A DNA stretch of 64,000 nucleotides from Planctomycetaceae bacterium (GCA_029259845.1 JAJDEI010000095.1:1-64000), one strand, 5' to 3'. Positions 34,429-44,510 are shown, counted from the stretch's first letter. Notes: generated from the sequence alone by a model not told the origin. Numbers and translations: made by a program.

Positions 34429-35500
34429 GGGCCGTCTTGTCCTCGGTCAGCAGCCGCATGATCTCCGCGTGGTTCGCGATGCCGCGCACCGGATGAGTCA
34501 GAATCCGCTCGGTGACTCCCGGATACATCGCCTCCGCCAAAGCCAACGCCGCCAGTCCCTGCTCGAAGTGTGTGCGGTTGCCGTTGACCGTGCCGACCAG
34601 CAGCTTGTTGCCGAGCACCCACTCCAGGTTGATCGTGTCGGTGGGCAGCTCGGTTTGTTTGTCGCCGGCAGTAATGCTGGTCCAGACGAGGGCCCCGTTG
34701 AGGTTGAGCACCTGCATGCACTCAAAGGCGACGCTGCTGTTGCCGGTCGCTTCAACGATGAGATCGGGCCGGCCGAACTGCCGGGCGACGTCATGGATCG
34801 ACTGCTCCTGCGTGCTGACGTACCGGGCTCCATAGGCCTCAGCGATTTCCTGTTTGAGCCCCGGGTTGGGAGTCCTCGCGAGAATGGAGACGTCGAGTCC
34901 GCGCAACCGCAGCATCATGGCGGTCAACAAGCCGATCTGCCCCGCCCCGGTGACGAACGCCGTCCGCGGCTTCCAGACCTGCAAACGGGACTGCGCCAAA
35001 AACGCCTGTTCGATCCCCTTGGCACAAACGCTGGCCGGTTCCGCCAGAACACCGAGATGCGCGAGCCCGACCGGGACCTTGACGATGAATTCTGCGTCGT
35101 CGACGAATTTCTCGCAGAGGAATCCATGCAGCAGGTTGATTCCCCGCTCGAAGTAGGTTTCGTCACTGGTGATGTCGTTGCGGCCGATTTGATCGTACAG
35201 CGTCGATCCCGGACGACGGACCGTGCAGGTGCAGTAGTCGCCCGGTTTGACGTGCGTGACGTCCGGTCCGACCTCCTCGACGACACCGAAGACCTCGTGG
35301 CCCAGCACGAGGAAATCGTCGCCGGGTGGCGGTGCCCCGTAGAGCGCCGCGTCGATTTCTGCGTCGGTCGCATCGACTCCCACTTTGAGCGTCCGAACCA
35401 GCACGCCACGACCATCGGGAACATCCGACAGCCGCGGCTCAGCGATCTCCGCCACGTGTGCACTCTTCGCAGTCCCGGGACGGACAACCAACGCCTTCAT
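34376..35500 (-). CDS. Zinc-dependent dehydrogenase, glucose 1-dehydrogenase-like
   Basis: A 374-residue medium-chain dehydrogenase resembling archaeal glucose 1-dehydrogenase. The catalytic metal site uses Asp in [17 protein letters not shown] (His/Glu) and [15 protein letters not shown] (Glu). The Rossmann motif is [16 protein letters not shown]. The structural zinc lobe normally has four Cys; here it reads [27 protein letters not shown] and the Cys are gone. [10 protein letters not shown] is typical of glucose dehydrogenases. The ATG at 35500 has GGGAGT 5 bases upstream. A role in sugar oxidation is inferred. Confidence 0.85.
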   Translation of the reverse strand: MKALVVRPGTAKSAHVAEIAEPRLSDVPDGRGVLVRTLKVGVDATDAEIDAALYGAPPPGDDFLVLGHEVFGVVEEVGPDVTHVKPGDYCTCTVRRPGSTLYDQIGRNDITSDETYFERGINLLHGFLCEKFVDDAEFIVKVPVGLAHLGVLAEPASVCAKGIEQAFLAQSRLQVWKPRTAFVTGAGQIGLLTAMMLRLRGLDVSILARTPNPGLKQEIAEAYGARYVSTQEQSIHDVARQFGRPDLIVEATGNSSVAFECMQVLNLNGALVWTSITAGDKQTELPTDTINLEWVLGNKLLVGTVNGNRTHFEQGLAALALAEAMYPGVTERILTHPVRGIANHAEIMRLLTEDKTALKVFVEVADPEPPRPPV

Positions 35501-35546
35501 CGAATACTCCCAGCGCGGCAGGGCCGCAGCCAATAACCAAAGAACA

Positions 35547-35764
35547 GGAACCACGGAACACACGGAAGTCACGGAAGGAAGGCGGCATTGATGGCGTTGA
35601 TGAGGGATTTCATTCGTCGCATTCGCGTGATTCGCGGTTGAAAACAGGGAACCGCGAATGGGGCGAATCCGAAGAATTGCCCGGTCCCCTCATCGCCGAT
35701 GCGGCAACGGTTCTGAACAGCAGACGGTCCTTGTTTCCGTCCCTTCTGTTTCTTCCGTGGTTCT
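35547..35764. repeat. Nested inverted repeat (ACCACGGAA outer, ATTCGCGTGATTCGCGGTT inner)
   Basis: The outer arms GGAACCACGGAACACACGGAAG and CTTCTGTTTCTTCCGTGGTTC face each other over about 170 bases. Inside, CGCATTCGCGTGATTCGCGGTT pairs with AACCGCGAATGGGGCGAAT. So one palindrome sits in the loop of another. Confidence 0.75.
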
Positions 35765-36435
35765 CCGCCGACGTTAGAGATTTGCGCCAGAAACAAAACT
35801 TCGAAGCCTTTGTCGTCTGGAGGATGGATTTGCAATGGGGTCGCGGTGCGGTATCTTCGTCGCTTCGGCTCCGTCGATGCAACCGACCCGTCGCCTCCAT
35901 CGGCGCAACTCAAGACGATTGCTGCGTCGTTGCCGGACCGGCAGCCAGTGGAGGACATGCGCGCCGGCTGTTTCAGCCTTGCCGGCGCACGTATCGGCAC
36001 TGGTTGTTGGCACCGCCGAGATGGTTGTAGCACGCAGATTCCCGTGTTTGAACGGGCTGCTAATCGGGTCAAACGTAACATCCCTTGTCCTCTGCCAGGG
36101 TAGGGGGAAAAACCCAATTTGTAGGCTCCGCTGCGGCCCAGTCCTGTCTAGAATTGTGAGATCGTGTTGACGTTTGCAACAACTCGTTACCGTTCACAGA
36201 TTGGGGGGAGGCACCCGCGTCTTCCGTACAAGAGTCGTTCGGCCCGTGAACGGCGACAACAACGCGCACTGGTTGTTCCAACCCGTGCTCTCGCGAGTCC
36301 CTCTGAAAAAAAGGGGCCGCTTGAGTGGCAACGCGACCTGAGGAACCCTGGCGTCGGCCCCGGAGTGATGAAACGCGAAGACGCGGCGGCCACGACGCCA
36401 CGACTCCCGGTGCGGATCGCGAAAGACGATAGATC
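35765..36435. other. Intergenic stretch upstream of the kinase gene
   Basis: 671 bases. Short frames exist on both strands but nothing has family resemblance. It must contain the promoter of the kinase gene; no boxes could be assigned. Confidence 0.4.
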
Positions 36436-37908
36436 GTGAGTTCAAAAAAGCGACCACCTTTGGAGCCCGCCAGTCGTTGGATCTGGCCTTTCGAGCTCAA
36501 GGAACGCATCGGTGAAGGCGGGATGGGCGTTGTCTACCGGGCGCGGTACGTCGTCAACGACCATGAAGTCGCCGTCAAGCTGCTGCCGGATGATGTCACC
36601 AATTCGGTCGTGCTCGCCCGATTCGAGAGGGAGCTGGAGGTTCTCAAGAAACTGAGGCATCCGAATATCGTGCGGTCCTTTGGCGGCGTCTGCGAAGACA
36701 AACACCGGTTCTACGCGATGGAGCTTGTCGAGGGCGGTTCTCTCGAAGACCAACTCCAGGAGCGCGGGCGGTTCTCCTGGGAGCAGGTCATCGAGTACGG
36801 ACAGCAGATGTGCGCCGCGTTGTCCTATTTACATCAGCACGGCGTCGTGCACCGGGATGTCAAACCGGCCAACTTTTTGATCGCGCAAAACAACCGGCTC
36901 AAGCTGAGTGACTTCGGGCTCGCCAGTGTGATGGCCGCCCGTAAGATCACCACCGCCGGAAAAACAGCCGGGACCATTCTGTACATGGCACCGGAGCAGA
37001 TTCGCGGGGCGAACATCACGCCGCAGACGGACCTGTACGCACTGGGATGCGTGCTCTACGAGCTGCTGACCGGGACGCCCCCCTTCGTCGGCAGAACGCC
37101 GGCGGCGACGATGCACATGCATTGCCACGACCCGGTCCCGCGGGTGACGCAAATCGCGCTCGACTGCCCGGTGGCGTTGGAGCGAATCATTCAGCGGCTT
37201 CTGGAAAAAAGTCCCCAAGACCGTCCTCTCGATGCCGTCACGGTGGCTCGGGAACTCTCCCAGGTGACTCAAACGTTTGAGGTCGTTCCCAAACGCGGCG
37301 CCCTGGATAGCAGCGATTTCCAGCTCGCCTCATCTCCCAAATCGGAAACGTCGGACATTCGGTTCAAGGAGACGCGGGCCGTTGCCCGCAACGAGCCGCG
37401 CCGGCGATGGCCCGTAATCGTGTTGTTCGCCACAATGGCCGCCCTCGCCCTGTCCGTCATCCGGACACAGGAGGCGGAGGTGTCTTTCCAGCAAGCGGAG
37501 ACACTGTGGATCGAAGCCGCACGAAACAATAACCCGGAAATCCGGATTCACGCATTCCAATCGATCGCCCGGTTGCCGAACGTGAGTCCCCAAGCCGTTG
37601 AGGCTGTCGCTGCCAGCCTGTCTTCCGAAAATCCCGGTGTCCGCGTCGCGGCTGCCGTGGCACTCGGGACCATGGAAACGGACGCCCGCCCCCAACTCGG
37701 CCAACTCCGCAAGGTTTGGACGAACGATCCTCGCGAGGAGGTGCGGGCTCAGGCGGGCGCTGCGGTCGATCGCATCATGAACTCCCCCATCTCTCCAAAG
37801 CCTGGCTGGCCGGTCGGATTCAGCGCGCTCGTGCTCCTGATCGCCGGGGGAATGATTCTGGCTCGAAATCGCATCGCCCGCCTGATGTCCGTGTCTGAGC
37901 CAACGTGA
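36436..37908 (+). CDS. Membrane-anchored Ser/Thr protein kinase with HEAT repeats
   Basis: A 490-residue Hanks-type kinase. Gly loop IGEGGMGVVYRA (25-36), VAVKLL Lys48, catalytic loop HRDVKPAN (139-146), DFG at 159-161 and TAGTILYMAPEQIRG activation segment are all intact, so it should be active. After the kinase domain (ends near 275) comes a linker, a membrane helix at about 328-346 (VIVLFATMAALALSVI), then HEAT-like repeats (NPEIRIHAFQSIARL, NPGVRVAAAVALGTM, REEVRAQAGAAVDRI) and a second helix at the C-terminus (FSALVLLIAGGMILA). The HEAT region therefore lies in the opposite compartment from the kinase and may be the sensor. Start GTG 36436. Confidence 0.93.
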   Translation: MSSKKRPPLEPASRWIWPFELKERIGEGGMGVVYRARYVVNDHEVAVKLLPDDVTNSVVLARFERELEVLKKLRHPNIVRSFGGVCEDKHRFYAMELVEGGSLEDQLQERGRFSWEQVIEYGQQMCAALSYLHQHGVVHRDVKPANFLIAQNNRLKLSDFGLASVMAARKITTAGKTAGTILYMAPEQIRGANITPQTDLYALGCVLYELLTGTPPFVGRTPAATMHMHCHDPVPRVTQIALDCPVALERIIQRLLEKSPQDRPLDAVTVARELSQVTQTFEVVPKRGALDSSDFQLASSPKSETSDIRFKETRAVARNEPRRRWPVIVLFATMAALALSVIRTQEAEVSFQQAETLWIEAARNNNPEIRIHAFQSIARLPNVSPQAVEAVAASLSSENPGVRVAAAVALGTMETDARPQLGQLRKVWTNDPREEVRAQAGAAVDRIMNSPISPKPGWPVGFSALVLLIAGGMILARNRIARLMSVSEPT

Positions 37909-38023
37909 GCCAGGATGCGGCCATCCGGGGGAATACAGCAGCCGAACTCGCCGAAACGTCGCTGGGTAGCGGTCGGCTGCCCTTTTTCCGCTCGTCGATT
38001 CAAGGGGAGGGACACGCCTCGGG

Positions 38024-39532
38024 TCAACGGGGGACACGTCTCGTGTCGTCGAAATGAATCTGTTGGACGCCCGCGGGAGGCTGACGGGCGTCGGCAATGC
38101 GGGTGTGAAGCTGTTGTGACAGGCGGGCGACCGAATCGGCGTGCCGGGGGTCACCGGCGAGGTTGACCATCTCCTGCGGATCGGTTGCGTGATCGTAGAG
38201 TTCGGCGCCTCCACTGCCGCCTTCGCCCCATTCCGTGTACCGATACTTCTCCGTGCGGAGGGTGTAGTTGCGATCTTTGAGTTGCGTGAGTGCCGACGTT
38301 CTCGGCTTGGCCAGCGGGTCCTTAAGGACCGGTGCGAGGCTCACGCCGGAGAGGCAGGCCGGGGCACGCAAGCCGCACAGCTCCGCCAGAGTAGGGTAGA
38401 AGTCGACCATTTCTGCGAATGACGACGTGCTGCGTCCTGTGGCCGTCACCCCCGGGCCGGCGATGATGAGCGGAACACGGGCCGCGTTCTCGAAGAGCGT
38501 CGTCTTGAGCCAGTGCCCATGCTCGCCCATGTGATAGCCGTGATCTGACGTAAAAATGATGACCGTGTTGTCCGCCGCTGCGGAACCGGCGAGAGCGTCG
38601 AGGATGCGGCCCAGTTGGGCGTCGGCGAAGGTGATCGACGCGTAGTAGGCCTGCATGGCTTTTCGGGCCATATCCGGGGAAATGTTGACGTGCTGCTTTT
38701 TCTTCGTGAGGGAGAGACGTGCGGCGGGCGGAAGTGTTTCCAGGTAGCCATCGGGCACGGTCGGGACCGTGATCTGGCCAGTCGGGTACAGCTCAAAGTA
38801 TTTTTTCGGGGACACGTACGGCGTATGAGGCCGATAGAGTCCGACCGCGAGAAAGAACGACCGGTTTTCGGTCGCATATTGGCGGATCAGACGAACCGCG
38901 TGCGTGGCGGCGATGCCGTCGGTTTGCTCCTCGTCTGCGCCGTCGGCGGCCAGCCAGCTCATGGACCCGCCGTACTCGCCGGGCTTGAGGCTGAAGATCA
39001 TGTGCTCCTCGTCTTTATCGCGGCCGCGGGGGTTGATGGTGACATCCCACGAGTAGGGATCGTCGTGCCCGCTGCTGCCGATGTTCCTCGGCACCCCGTA
39101 GTGAAAAATCTTGCCGATGCGGGTCGCGAAGTACCCCTGACGACGAAACATTTGCGCCATCGTCTGCACGTTGGGGAGGTGCTCCCGGATGTAGAGGGCG
39201 TTGCGACGGACGAGTGTCTGGTCGGGATAAAGCCCTGTCATGAAGGACGCCCGGCTGGGACCGCAGAGCGTGTATTGGCAGTAGGCGTTTTCGAATCGCA
39301 CGCCCCGCCTGGCCAGTCGGTCGATGTTGGGAGTCTTGACCAGTGGGTGGCCGTAACAGCTGAGATCGCAGTTCAGGTCGTCACAAATCAGGAAAAGTAC
39401 GTTGGGGGTCGCCGCAGTCTTCTCGACAGCTCGCAAAGGCTGGCAGCGAGTCAGGCCCAGAAGCCCGAAGAGGAGGCAGACACCCGCGTGCCGTGAGATC
39501 AAGCGGTCCAAAACGCGTACGGTTCGATGCAT
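38024..39532 (-). CDS. Sulfatase, iduronate-2-sulfatase-like
   Basis: A 502-residue type I sulfatase with an N-terminal signal segment (HAGVCLLFGLLGLTRC). The formylglycine motif is C90-G-P-S-R94 followed by ASFMTG. Metal ligands sit in LFLICDDLNCDLSCYG and IIFTSDHGYHMGEHGHW. VGLYRPHTPYVSPKKYF is typical of iduronate-2-sulfatase-like and choline-sulfatase-like subfamilies. The probable substrate is a sulfated glycan in the periplasm or outside, but the exact substrate is unknown. It is 72 bases downstream of the regulator gene, on the same strand. Confidence 0.93.
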   Translation of the reverse strand: MHRTVRVLDRLISRHAGVCLLFGLLGLTRCQPLRAVEKTAATPNVLFLICDDLNCDLSCYGHPLVKTPNIDRLARRGVRFENAYCQYTLCGPSRASFMTGLYPDQTLVRRNALYIREHLPNVQTMAQMFRRQGYFATRIGKIFHYGVPRNIGSSGHDDPYSWDVTINPRGRDKDEEHMIFSLKPGEYGGSMSWLAADGADEEQTDGIAATHAVRLIRQYATENRSFFLAVGLYRPHTPYVSPKKYFELYPTGQITVPTVPDGYLETLPPAARLSLTKKKQHVNISPDMARKAMQAYYASITFADAQLGRILDALAGSAAADNTVIIFTSDHGYHMGEHGHWLKTTLFENAARVPLIIAGPGVTATGRSTSSFAEMVDFYPTLAELCGLRAPACLSGVSLAPVLKDPLAKPRTSALTQLKDRNYTLRTEKYRYTEWGEGGSGGAELYDHATDPQEMVNLAGDPRHADSVARLSQQLHTRIADARQPPAGVQQIHFDDTRRVPR

Positions 39533-39604
39533 GGGGGGCTCCCGAGGCGGTATGGCCAGAAACGGTTTGTCGATTGGTCGTTGAGGCTTCCTTGGCGAAA
39601 CAGG

Positions 39605-40723
39605 TCAACAACGGTCGCAGGCGACGGCTGTTGATTCGCGGATGGCGAGGCTGGGGGTGACGAGGATTTCGCGGGGCGGCAACTCCGGATGGGCGACTCG
39701 TTCGAGCATGAGCTGTGCGGCTGCCGAGCCGATATCCTCGCAGGGCTGCGAGATCGTGGTGAGCGGCACTCGCAGCAGATGCGCATAACGAACGTCATCG
39801 TAGCCCACGACGGAGACATCGCGGGGGACACTGATGCCGAGTTTCTCCAACGTTTTCATCAAATGGGCTGCGAAGACATCATTCGCGCACATGACGGCGT
39901 CGGGGCGCTGCGAGTCCATGAGCTGCGCGATGGACCGCGCATCATCCGGATCGCAAACCTGCGACAGTTGCGGGTCGGCCGGGAGACCTGCCTCGGCCAC
40001 CGTCTGAAGGAAGCCGGCACCGCGAAGGCGCAAGGTGTCGGCCGCGTTCTTCCAGGACCAGAAGGCGAGCCGGCGATGGCCGAGTCCGATCAGGTACTCC
40101 GTCATGCGTGCCTGCCCGCGCAAATGGTCGACCCCGACAAGGTCAAGATCGCTCCGCCGGGGGAAGGGGACAATGTCACGGTCGAGAAGGACGACGGCAA
40201 CGCCCGCTTTACGGAGAGTGCTCACGATCGTTTCGTTGGGGCTCTGCATTCCTGGCGGCGTCACAAACGGAGCTAGAAACACCCCTGCGACGCCTCGGTC
40301 AATGAAGCCGCGGCAGGCCTCCGTGGCCGTTTCTGCCGTCTGGCGATGGGCGGAGTTTGATCGCGTGTCCGCCCACTGGAGAGCATGCCCTTCCCGCTGA
40401 ATCGTGCGGACGATATGGCCGCAAATGGGCTCGAAGATTTCCGAGTCACCCAATTCGGGGACCAGGAAACCAAAGACCATCCTCCCATTGGTCGGATTCT
40501 GGCGGACGAACGTCCCCAGGCCCGCACGCCGATGCACGATTCCGCGTCGCACCAACTCGTGGACCGCTCGGGAGACCGTTGGGCGCGAGACGCTGAACCG
40601 CTCCGCGAGCACGACATCAGTGGGCAACTGCTGGCCGTCACGATACCTGCCCGATCCAATCTCATGAAGGAGAGTGTCCAGGATCTCGTGGTGCTTCGGT
40701 TTGCGAACAGGCGTCTTGCTCAT
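39605..40723 (-). CDS. GntR/LacI chimeric transcriptional regulator (AraR-like)
   Basis: A 372-residue regulator with an N-terminal GntR winged helix (residues 10-75: YRDGQQLPTDVVLAERFSVSRPTVSRAVHELVRRGIVHRRAGLGTFV) and a LacI-type sugar-binding domain (FGFLVPELGDSEIFEPICGHI to the end; VVGYDDVRYAHLLRVPLTTISQP). This AraR-type architecture senses a sugar and represses nearby catabolic genes. It lies divergent to the sulfatase operon with a 346-base AT-rich gap containing a perfect inverted repeat (40835-40851). The ATG at 40723 directly follows an in-frame GTG. Confidence 0.9.
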   Translation of the reverse strand: MSKTPVRKPKHHEILDTLLHEIGSGRYRDGQQLPTDVVLAERFSVSRPTVSRAVHELVRRGIVHRRAGLGTFVRQNPTNGRMVFGFLVPELGDSEIFEPICGHIVRTIQREGHALQWADTRSNSAHRQTAETATEACRGFIDRGVAGVFLAPFVTPPGMQSPNETIVSTLRKAGVAVVLLDRDIVPFPRRSDLDLVGVDHLRGQARMTEYLIGLGHRRLAFWSWKNAADTLRLRGAGFLQTVAEAGLPADPQLSQVCDPDDARSIAQLMDSQRPDAVMCANDVFAAHLMKTLEKLGISVPRDVSVVGYDDVRYAHLLRVPLTTISQPCEDIGSAAAQLMLERVAHPELPPREILVTPSLAIRESTAVACDRC

Positions 40724-41069
40724 CACGACTCAGTCTGACAGGACTCTGAATGCCGGGGGCAACGTCGTTTTCAATCCCACCCTGCCCTCACAGAGAAGGA
40801 TCAGCGTAACCGACAGTGGCTGGTAATGCAAACTCAAATGTAACACATTTGTGGTGTATCGGCAGTTTTTATTGTCAATAAACCATTAATATACTTTACA
40901 TAGTTGATGTAGATTGTTACAACATTGCCAGCCTCGCTCGAATGACGGGCCTTCCCTGGGACTTTCTGCGGCTCACGTCATTCGGTCGGCTTCTGTCGGC
41001 TTGGCCAAGGATGTTCCGGCCTTGCCGGCCATCGTCTCGATTCAACCTTTTTCGGGGGGGGAGAGTTCA
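40724..41069. promoter_or_regulatory. Divergent regulatory region of the sulfatase locus
   Basis: 346 bases between the AraR-like regulator and the DUF1559 gene, markedly AT-rich at 40830-40925. CAAATGT-AAC-ACATTTG (40835-40851) is a perfect 7-base inverted repeat, similar in look to AraR operators. TTGTTACAA (40914-40922) is a smaller one. TATACT at 40890-40895 could be a -10 box for the operon. No strong -35 was found. Confidence 0.5.
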
Positions 41070-42131
41070 ATGGCAGCGAGAAATATACGGCTTCCTGCAA
41101 GGAAGCACCGCGGCTTTACGTTGATCGAATTGTTGGTCGTGATTGCGATCATTGCGATCCTGATTGCTCTGTTGTTGCCGGCTGTCCAACAGGCACGGGA
41201 AGCGGCGCGCAGGACCCAGTGCCGCAATAACCTCAAACAGCTCGGCCTGGCGTTGCACAACTATCACGACGTGTACCGGCGGTTTCCGTTCGGCAGCATC
41301 GAAAATCGCAGCGGCTCGCCGACATGGGAATCCGCCGGCGCGACGGCGACCGGTTGGGCCTGGTCGGCCTATCTGCTGCCGTACTTTGATCAGGGCAACG
41401 TCTATAACCAGATCAACTTCAACAAGTACATGGTCAATCCGGCCGACACGTCCGCGGCCCAATTGCAGAACACGGCGCTCATCGCGAATCCGCTGCCCGC
41501 AGTTCGGTGTCCTTCGGACCTCGCACCGCCGGCTGAAATGACTCCCGCTTCGGGAACTGAGGTGATGCAAGCAACGACGAGCTACTGCGGAAGCGCGGGG
41601 AGCTTCAACGGCGCGCAGAACGGTGACGATCCGAGACGCTCGGACGGCTTCTTCTACCGGGCCTACACAACCAGTCCGGCGGCCCAGTCCATCCGGATGC
41701 GGGACATCAGGGACGGAACCTCAAACACCATCATGCTCTCGGAGCATTCGTACCAGAATTCCAAGAGCACCGAAGTGCGGGTCGGCGACATTGGCCGCAA
41801 ACGATGGTACGGCGCCATGAACGACGACCTCGTCGAAGGCGGGAACATCAACCGCCTTGTCGTCGAAGGCCAACGGCAGATGAATCCTCCGTTGTCCCTG
41901 AGCGTGAGCAATCGGCGACGAACGCCCAGCAGCCAGCACGCCGGCGGCGTCTTCTTCGCCTTTGCCGACGGGTCTGTCCAATTCATCAGTGAGAACATCA
42001 ACCATACCGGCAGGAAATGGAAATCGAGTACAGCGAGTGATCCCTACGATATCGCCAACGGGGGCGCCGGCTTTGGCTTGCAACAGCGGCTGTTCTCCCG
42101 CAGCGACGGCCTGGTGATCGACGCGTTCTGA
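41070..42131 (+). CDS. DUF1559 prepilin-like secreted protein
   Basis: A 353-residue planctomycete-type protein. The N-terminus is a type IV pilin-like methylation signal: [39 protein letters not shown] (residues 13-51), followed by [15 protein letters not shown] and the DUF1559 domain ending in [21 protein letters not shown]. The family is abundant in planctomycetes; function unknown. GGGGGGGAGAG lies upstream of the ATG. It is the first gene of the apparent operon with the lipoprotein, sulfatases and MFS. Confidence 0.93.
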   Translation: MAARNIRLPARKHRGFTLIELLVVIAIIAILIALLLPAVQQAREAARRTQCRNNLKQLGLALHNYHDVYRRFPFGSIENRSGSPTWESAGATATGWAWSAYLLPYFDQGNVYNQINFNKYMVNPADTSAAQLQNTALIANPLPAVRCPSDLAPPAEMTPASGTEVMQATTSYCGSAGSFNGAQNGDDPRRSDGFFYRAYTTSPAAQSIRMRDIRDGTSNTIMLSEHSYQNSKSTEVRVGDIGRKRWYGAMNDDLVEGGNINRLVVEGQRQMNPPLSLSVSNRRRTPSSQHAGGVFFAFADGSVQFISENINHTGRKWKSSTASDPYDIANGGAGFGLQQRLFSRSDGLVIDAF

Positions 42132-42235
42132 GTCTCGGCGCTTCCGTCGTGAATCGAATGTCGTATTCGTGGCGTGCTGCAGTTCTCGGGCCACTGCGGC
42201 ACGCTCTGCGAATGTGTGTCTGCGGAGGAGTTTTC

Positions 42236-42691
42236 ATGCCTGCTGATGTTCCGCCCGCCGGGGTGCGGGGTGTGCTCCCGCGGTGGCGCGTACCGGTGTT
42301 TCTGATGCTGCTTGCGGTTGTTGCCGGGTGCGGAGGTCCCGAGGGGAAGGAGGGCCTCGTGCCCGCGTACGGGACCGTCACACTGGACGGGGAACCGCTG
42401 GTCGATGCGCAAGTCTTCTTCGACCATCCGCTGCATCCGGAAACATTCGGTCGGACAGATTCCAACGGGTACTACGAAATGGCCTACACCTACACTCAGG
42501 AAGGGGCCTTCACGGGGGAAAACATCGTCTCGTTTGCCGCGGCCGACATCGACCTGGAACGGGGCCAGACGGCACCGGAAGAACGGGTGCCCCGCCGCTA
42601 CTTGCCCAATAAGTCGACATTGAAAATCGAAGTCACCGATGGCGGCGGTCCGTATGACTTCGCGCTCACAACGACCGAAGAAGCCGAATAG
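42236..42691 (+). CDS. Small lipoprotein with carboxypeptidase-regulatory-like fold
   Basis: A 151-residue lipoprotein. A signal peptide precedes the lipobox VVAGCGG. The mature part begins GLVPAYGTVTLDGEPLVDAQVFFD and goes on with GRTDSNGYYEMAYTY, the pattern of a transthyretin/carboxypeptidase regulatory-like beta-sandwich. In planctomycetes these genes very often follow DUF1559 genes, as here (104-base gap). The ATG at 42236 has GGAGGAG 5 bases upstream; the frame is open further upstream. Function unknown. Confidence 0.85.
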   Translation: MPADVPPAGVRGVLPRWRVPVFLMLLAVVAGCGGPEGKEGLVPAYGTVTLDGEPLVDAQVFFDHPLHPETFGRTDSNGYYEMAYTYTQEGAFTGENIVSFAAADIDLERGQTAPEERVPRRYLPNKSTLKIEVTDGGGPYDFALTTTEEAE

Positions 42692-42796
42692 CAGTGTCGC
42701 CTCGATGACCGTTTGCGGACAAACGCGGCAATCAATGTTGTCGGTCGAACGGTGTTTTCTTTGCTGCGATTGGTCCCTTTGCAGAAAAGGCAACAA

Positions 42797-44197
42797 ATGA
42801 TGAGGGGGAGAGAAACAGTGACGTTGCGGCTGCTGGAGGTTGTCCTGGGATGCCTGTTGTTGTGTTGGGGCGATTCCGCGTCAGTATTCGGACGACCGCC
42901 CAATTTCGTTGTCATTATGGCGGACGACCTGGGGGCGGGAGAGTTGGCCTGCTACGGGCATTCGGAGCATCAGACGCCACAGCTCGACCAACTCGCGGAC
43001 GAAGGCATCCGGTTTCGGACTTGCTACGCGACACCGGTTTGCTCGCCAACACGCGTGATGATCATGACCGGGCGTTACGGATTCCGCACGGGGTGGTTCA
43101 ATTTCCTGGAACGAAGGCATTCTCCCGTCCCGGGATCGCCGCAGTTTGACATTGGCAGCGCTGAGGTCACATTTGCCGACGTCCTCAAGCAGCGAGGCTA
43201 TGTCACGGGCATTGCCGGCAAATGGCAGCTCCCGGGCAGCCCCGCGAATCGCATTTCCGATTGTGGCTTTGACACGCACTGCATGTGGTTGTGGAGGCAC
43301 CCGCTTCCCGACATCGATCCAGCCACCGGGAAGGACCGGACGGCCTACGATCCCCGTCAAAGCCTGTTCGCGAGCAAAGCCAAACGCGCCAATCGTTACT
43401 GGCATCCGGGCATCATGGTTGATGGGAAGCGGCTGCCGACGAAACCGGACGACTACGGGCCGGACATTTTCACGGACTTTGTGTGCGATTTCATGCACGA
43501 GCATCAGGACGAGCCGTTTCTGATCTACTATCCCATGGCCCTCATCCACAAACATGGCGGAACATGGCCGCCGGTGCCCGACCTGGCCAATCCAGGCCAC
43601 CGAACCAGCGAAGGCCTCCGGCCAAACGTCGAGTACATGGACCATCTGGTGGGGCGAATCAACCGTCGCATCGACGAACTGGGGCTCCGCGAGAACACGT
43701 TCCTGCTTTTCACCGGCGACAACGGAACGGCCGATGCGGGCAAGGGGGAGGTGTCGGAAAGAGGGGCCCGCGTGCCGCTCATCGTCCGTGGACCGGGGAT
43801 CCGCGCAGGCCGCGTGAGTGAGGAACTCGTTGACCTCACCGACGTACTGCCGACCCTGGCGGAGTTGTCCGGTGCACCGCTTCCCGAAGACCGCGCCATT
43901 GACGGCGTGAGCATGGTGCCCGCCTTGCTGGACCGTCCCGGTCCCCGTCGGGAGTGGATTTTCAGCTATCTGGGGGATGAGAGAATGCTGCGTGACAAAC
44001 GCTGGCTCCTGGAGGGGGACGGCCAATTCTACGACTGCGGAAACAACCGTGACGGTTCCGGCTATAAGAAGGTCACCGATTCTCCCGACACCGAGGCCAT
44101 CGAGGCACGTCGGCGATTCGAGCGCATTCTCAAGGAGTTGCCGGCTCCCCCGGGTTTGGCCTTGCGTTCGTCGGGGGGTGCCAAGAAGGCCGAGTAA
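42797..44197 (+). CDS. Sulfatase
   Basis: A 466-residue type I sulfatase with signal peptide (LLEVVLGCLLLCWGDSASVFG). The formylglycine motif is C82-S-P-T-R (ATPVCSPTRVMIMTGRYG), metal-binding NFVVIMADDLGAGELACYG and FLLFTGDNGTADAGKG are intact. Start alternatives: ATG 42797 (AAAAGG 7 bases upstream) or GTG 42818 (GGGGGAGAG 6 bases upstream), which differ by 7 residues ahead of the signal peptide. It is part of the plus-strand operon. Substrate unknown. Confidence 0.93.
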   Translation: MMRGRETVTLRLLEVVLGCLLLCWGDSASVFGRPPNFVVIMADDLGAGELACYGHSEHQTPQLDQLADEGIRFRTCYATPVCSPTRVMIMTGRYGFRTGWFNFLERRHSPVPGSPQFDIGSAEVTFADVLKQRGYVTGIAGKWQLPGSPANRISDCGFDTHCMWLWRHPLPDIDPATGKDRTAYDPRQSLFASKAKRANRYWHPGIMVDGKRLPTKPDDYGPDIFTDFVCDFMHEHQDEPFLIYYPMALIHKHGGTWPPVPDLANPGHRTSEGLRPNVEYMDHLVGRINRRIDELGLRENTFLLFTGDNGTADAGKGEVSERGARVPLIVRGPGIRAGRVSEELVDLTDVLPTLAELSGAPLPEDRAIDGVSMVPALLDRPGPRREWIFSYLGDERMLRDKRWLLEGDGQFYDCGNNRDGSGYKKVTDSPDTEAIEARRRFERILKELPAPPGLALRSSGGAKKAE

Positions 44198-44510
44198 GAT
44201 TGCCGATCGTGGACGAAGACGGGAGCAAGCGATCCCCGTCGCTATCGTGGCGTCCGAGAACGAAACGCGTCTGTTGGGCCTTTACGGATCTGGAGAAGAC
44301 GGGGGCCGTCTGCGGGGCCGAACGCCGACAGAAACGACCGGCCGATCTTTCGGAAGAATGGATGTCGCTGCGGTGTACACGGACGTTGATTTCAGGGAGA
44401 ATCCCACCCCCGCCGAGGGGACTTTCGATGCACCGTCGGCCCGTGCTTCACGATTCAATGTTGTGTTTGCCGCCGAGTTTCGCGACGCGGAATCTCACGT
44501 GGGAGAATGA
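44198..44510. other. Gap between the two plus-strand sulfatases
   Basis: 313 bases. One frame is open through 43977-44510 (with VAIVASENETRLLGLYGSGEDGGRL and VAAVYTDVDFRENP in the gap), but half of it overlaps the sulfatase in another frame. There is no ribosome binding site or recognisable family. I do not call it a gene. Confidence 0.4.

Noticed and set aside
43977-44510. Possible gene in the gap between two sulfatases
   Set aside because: It overlaps the end of the sulfatase out of frame, has no ribosome binding site and shows no family resemblance.
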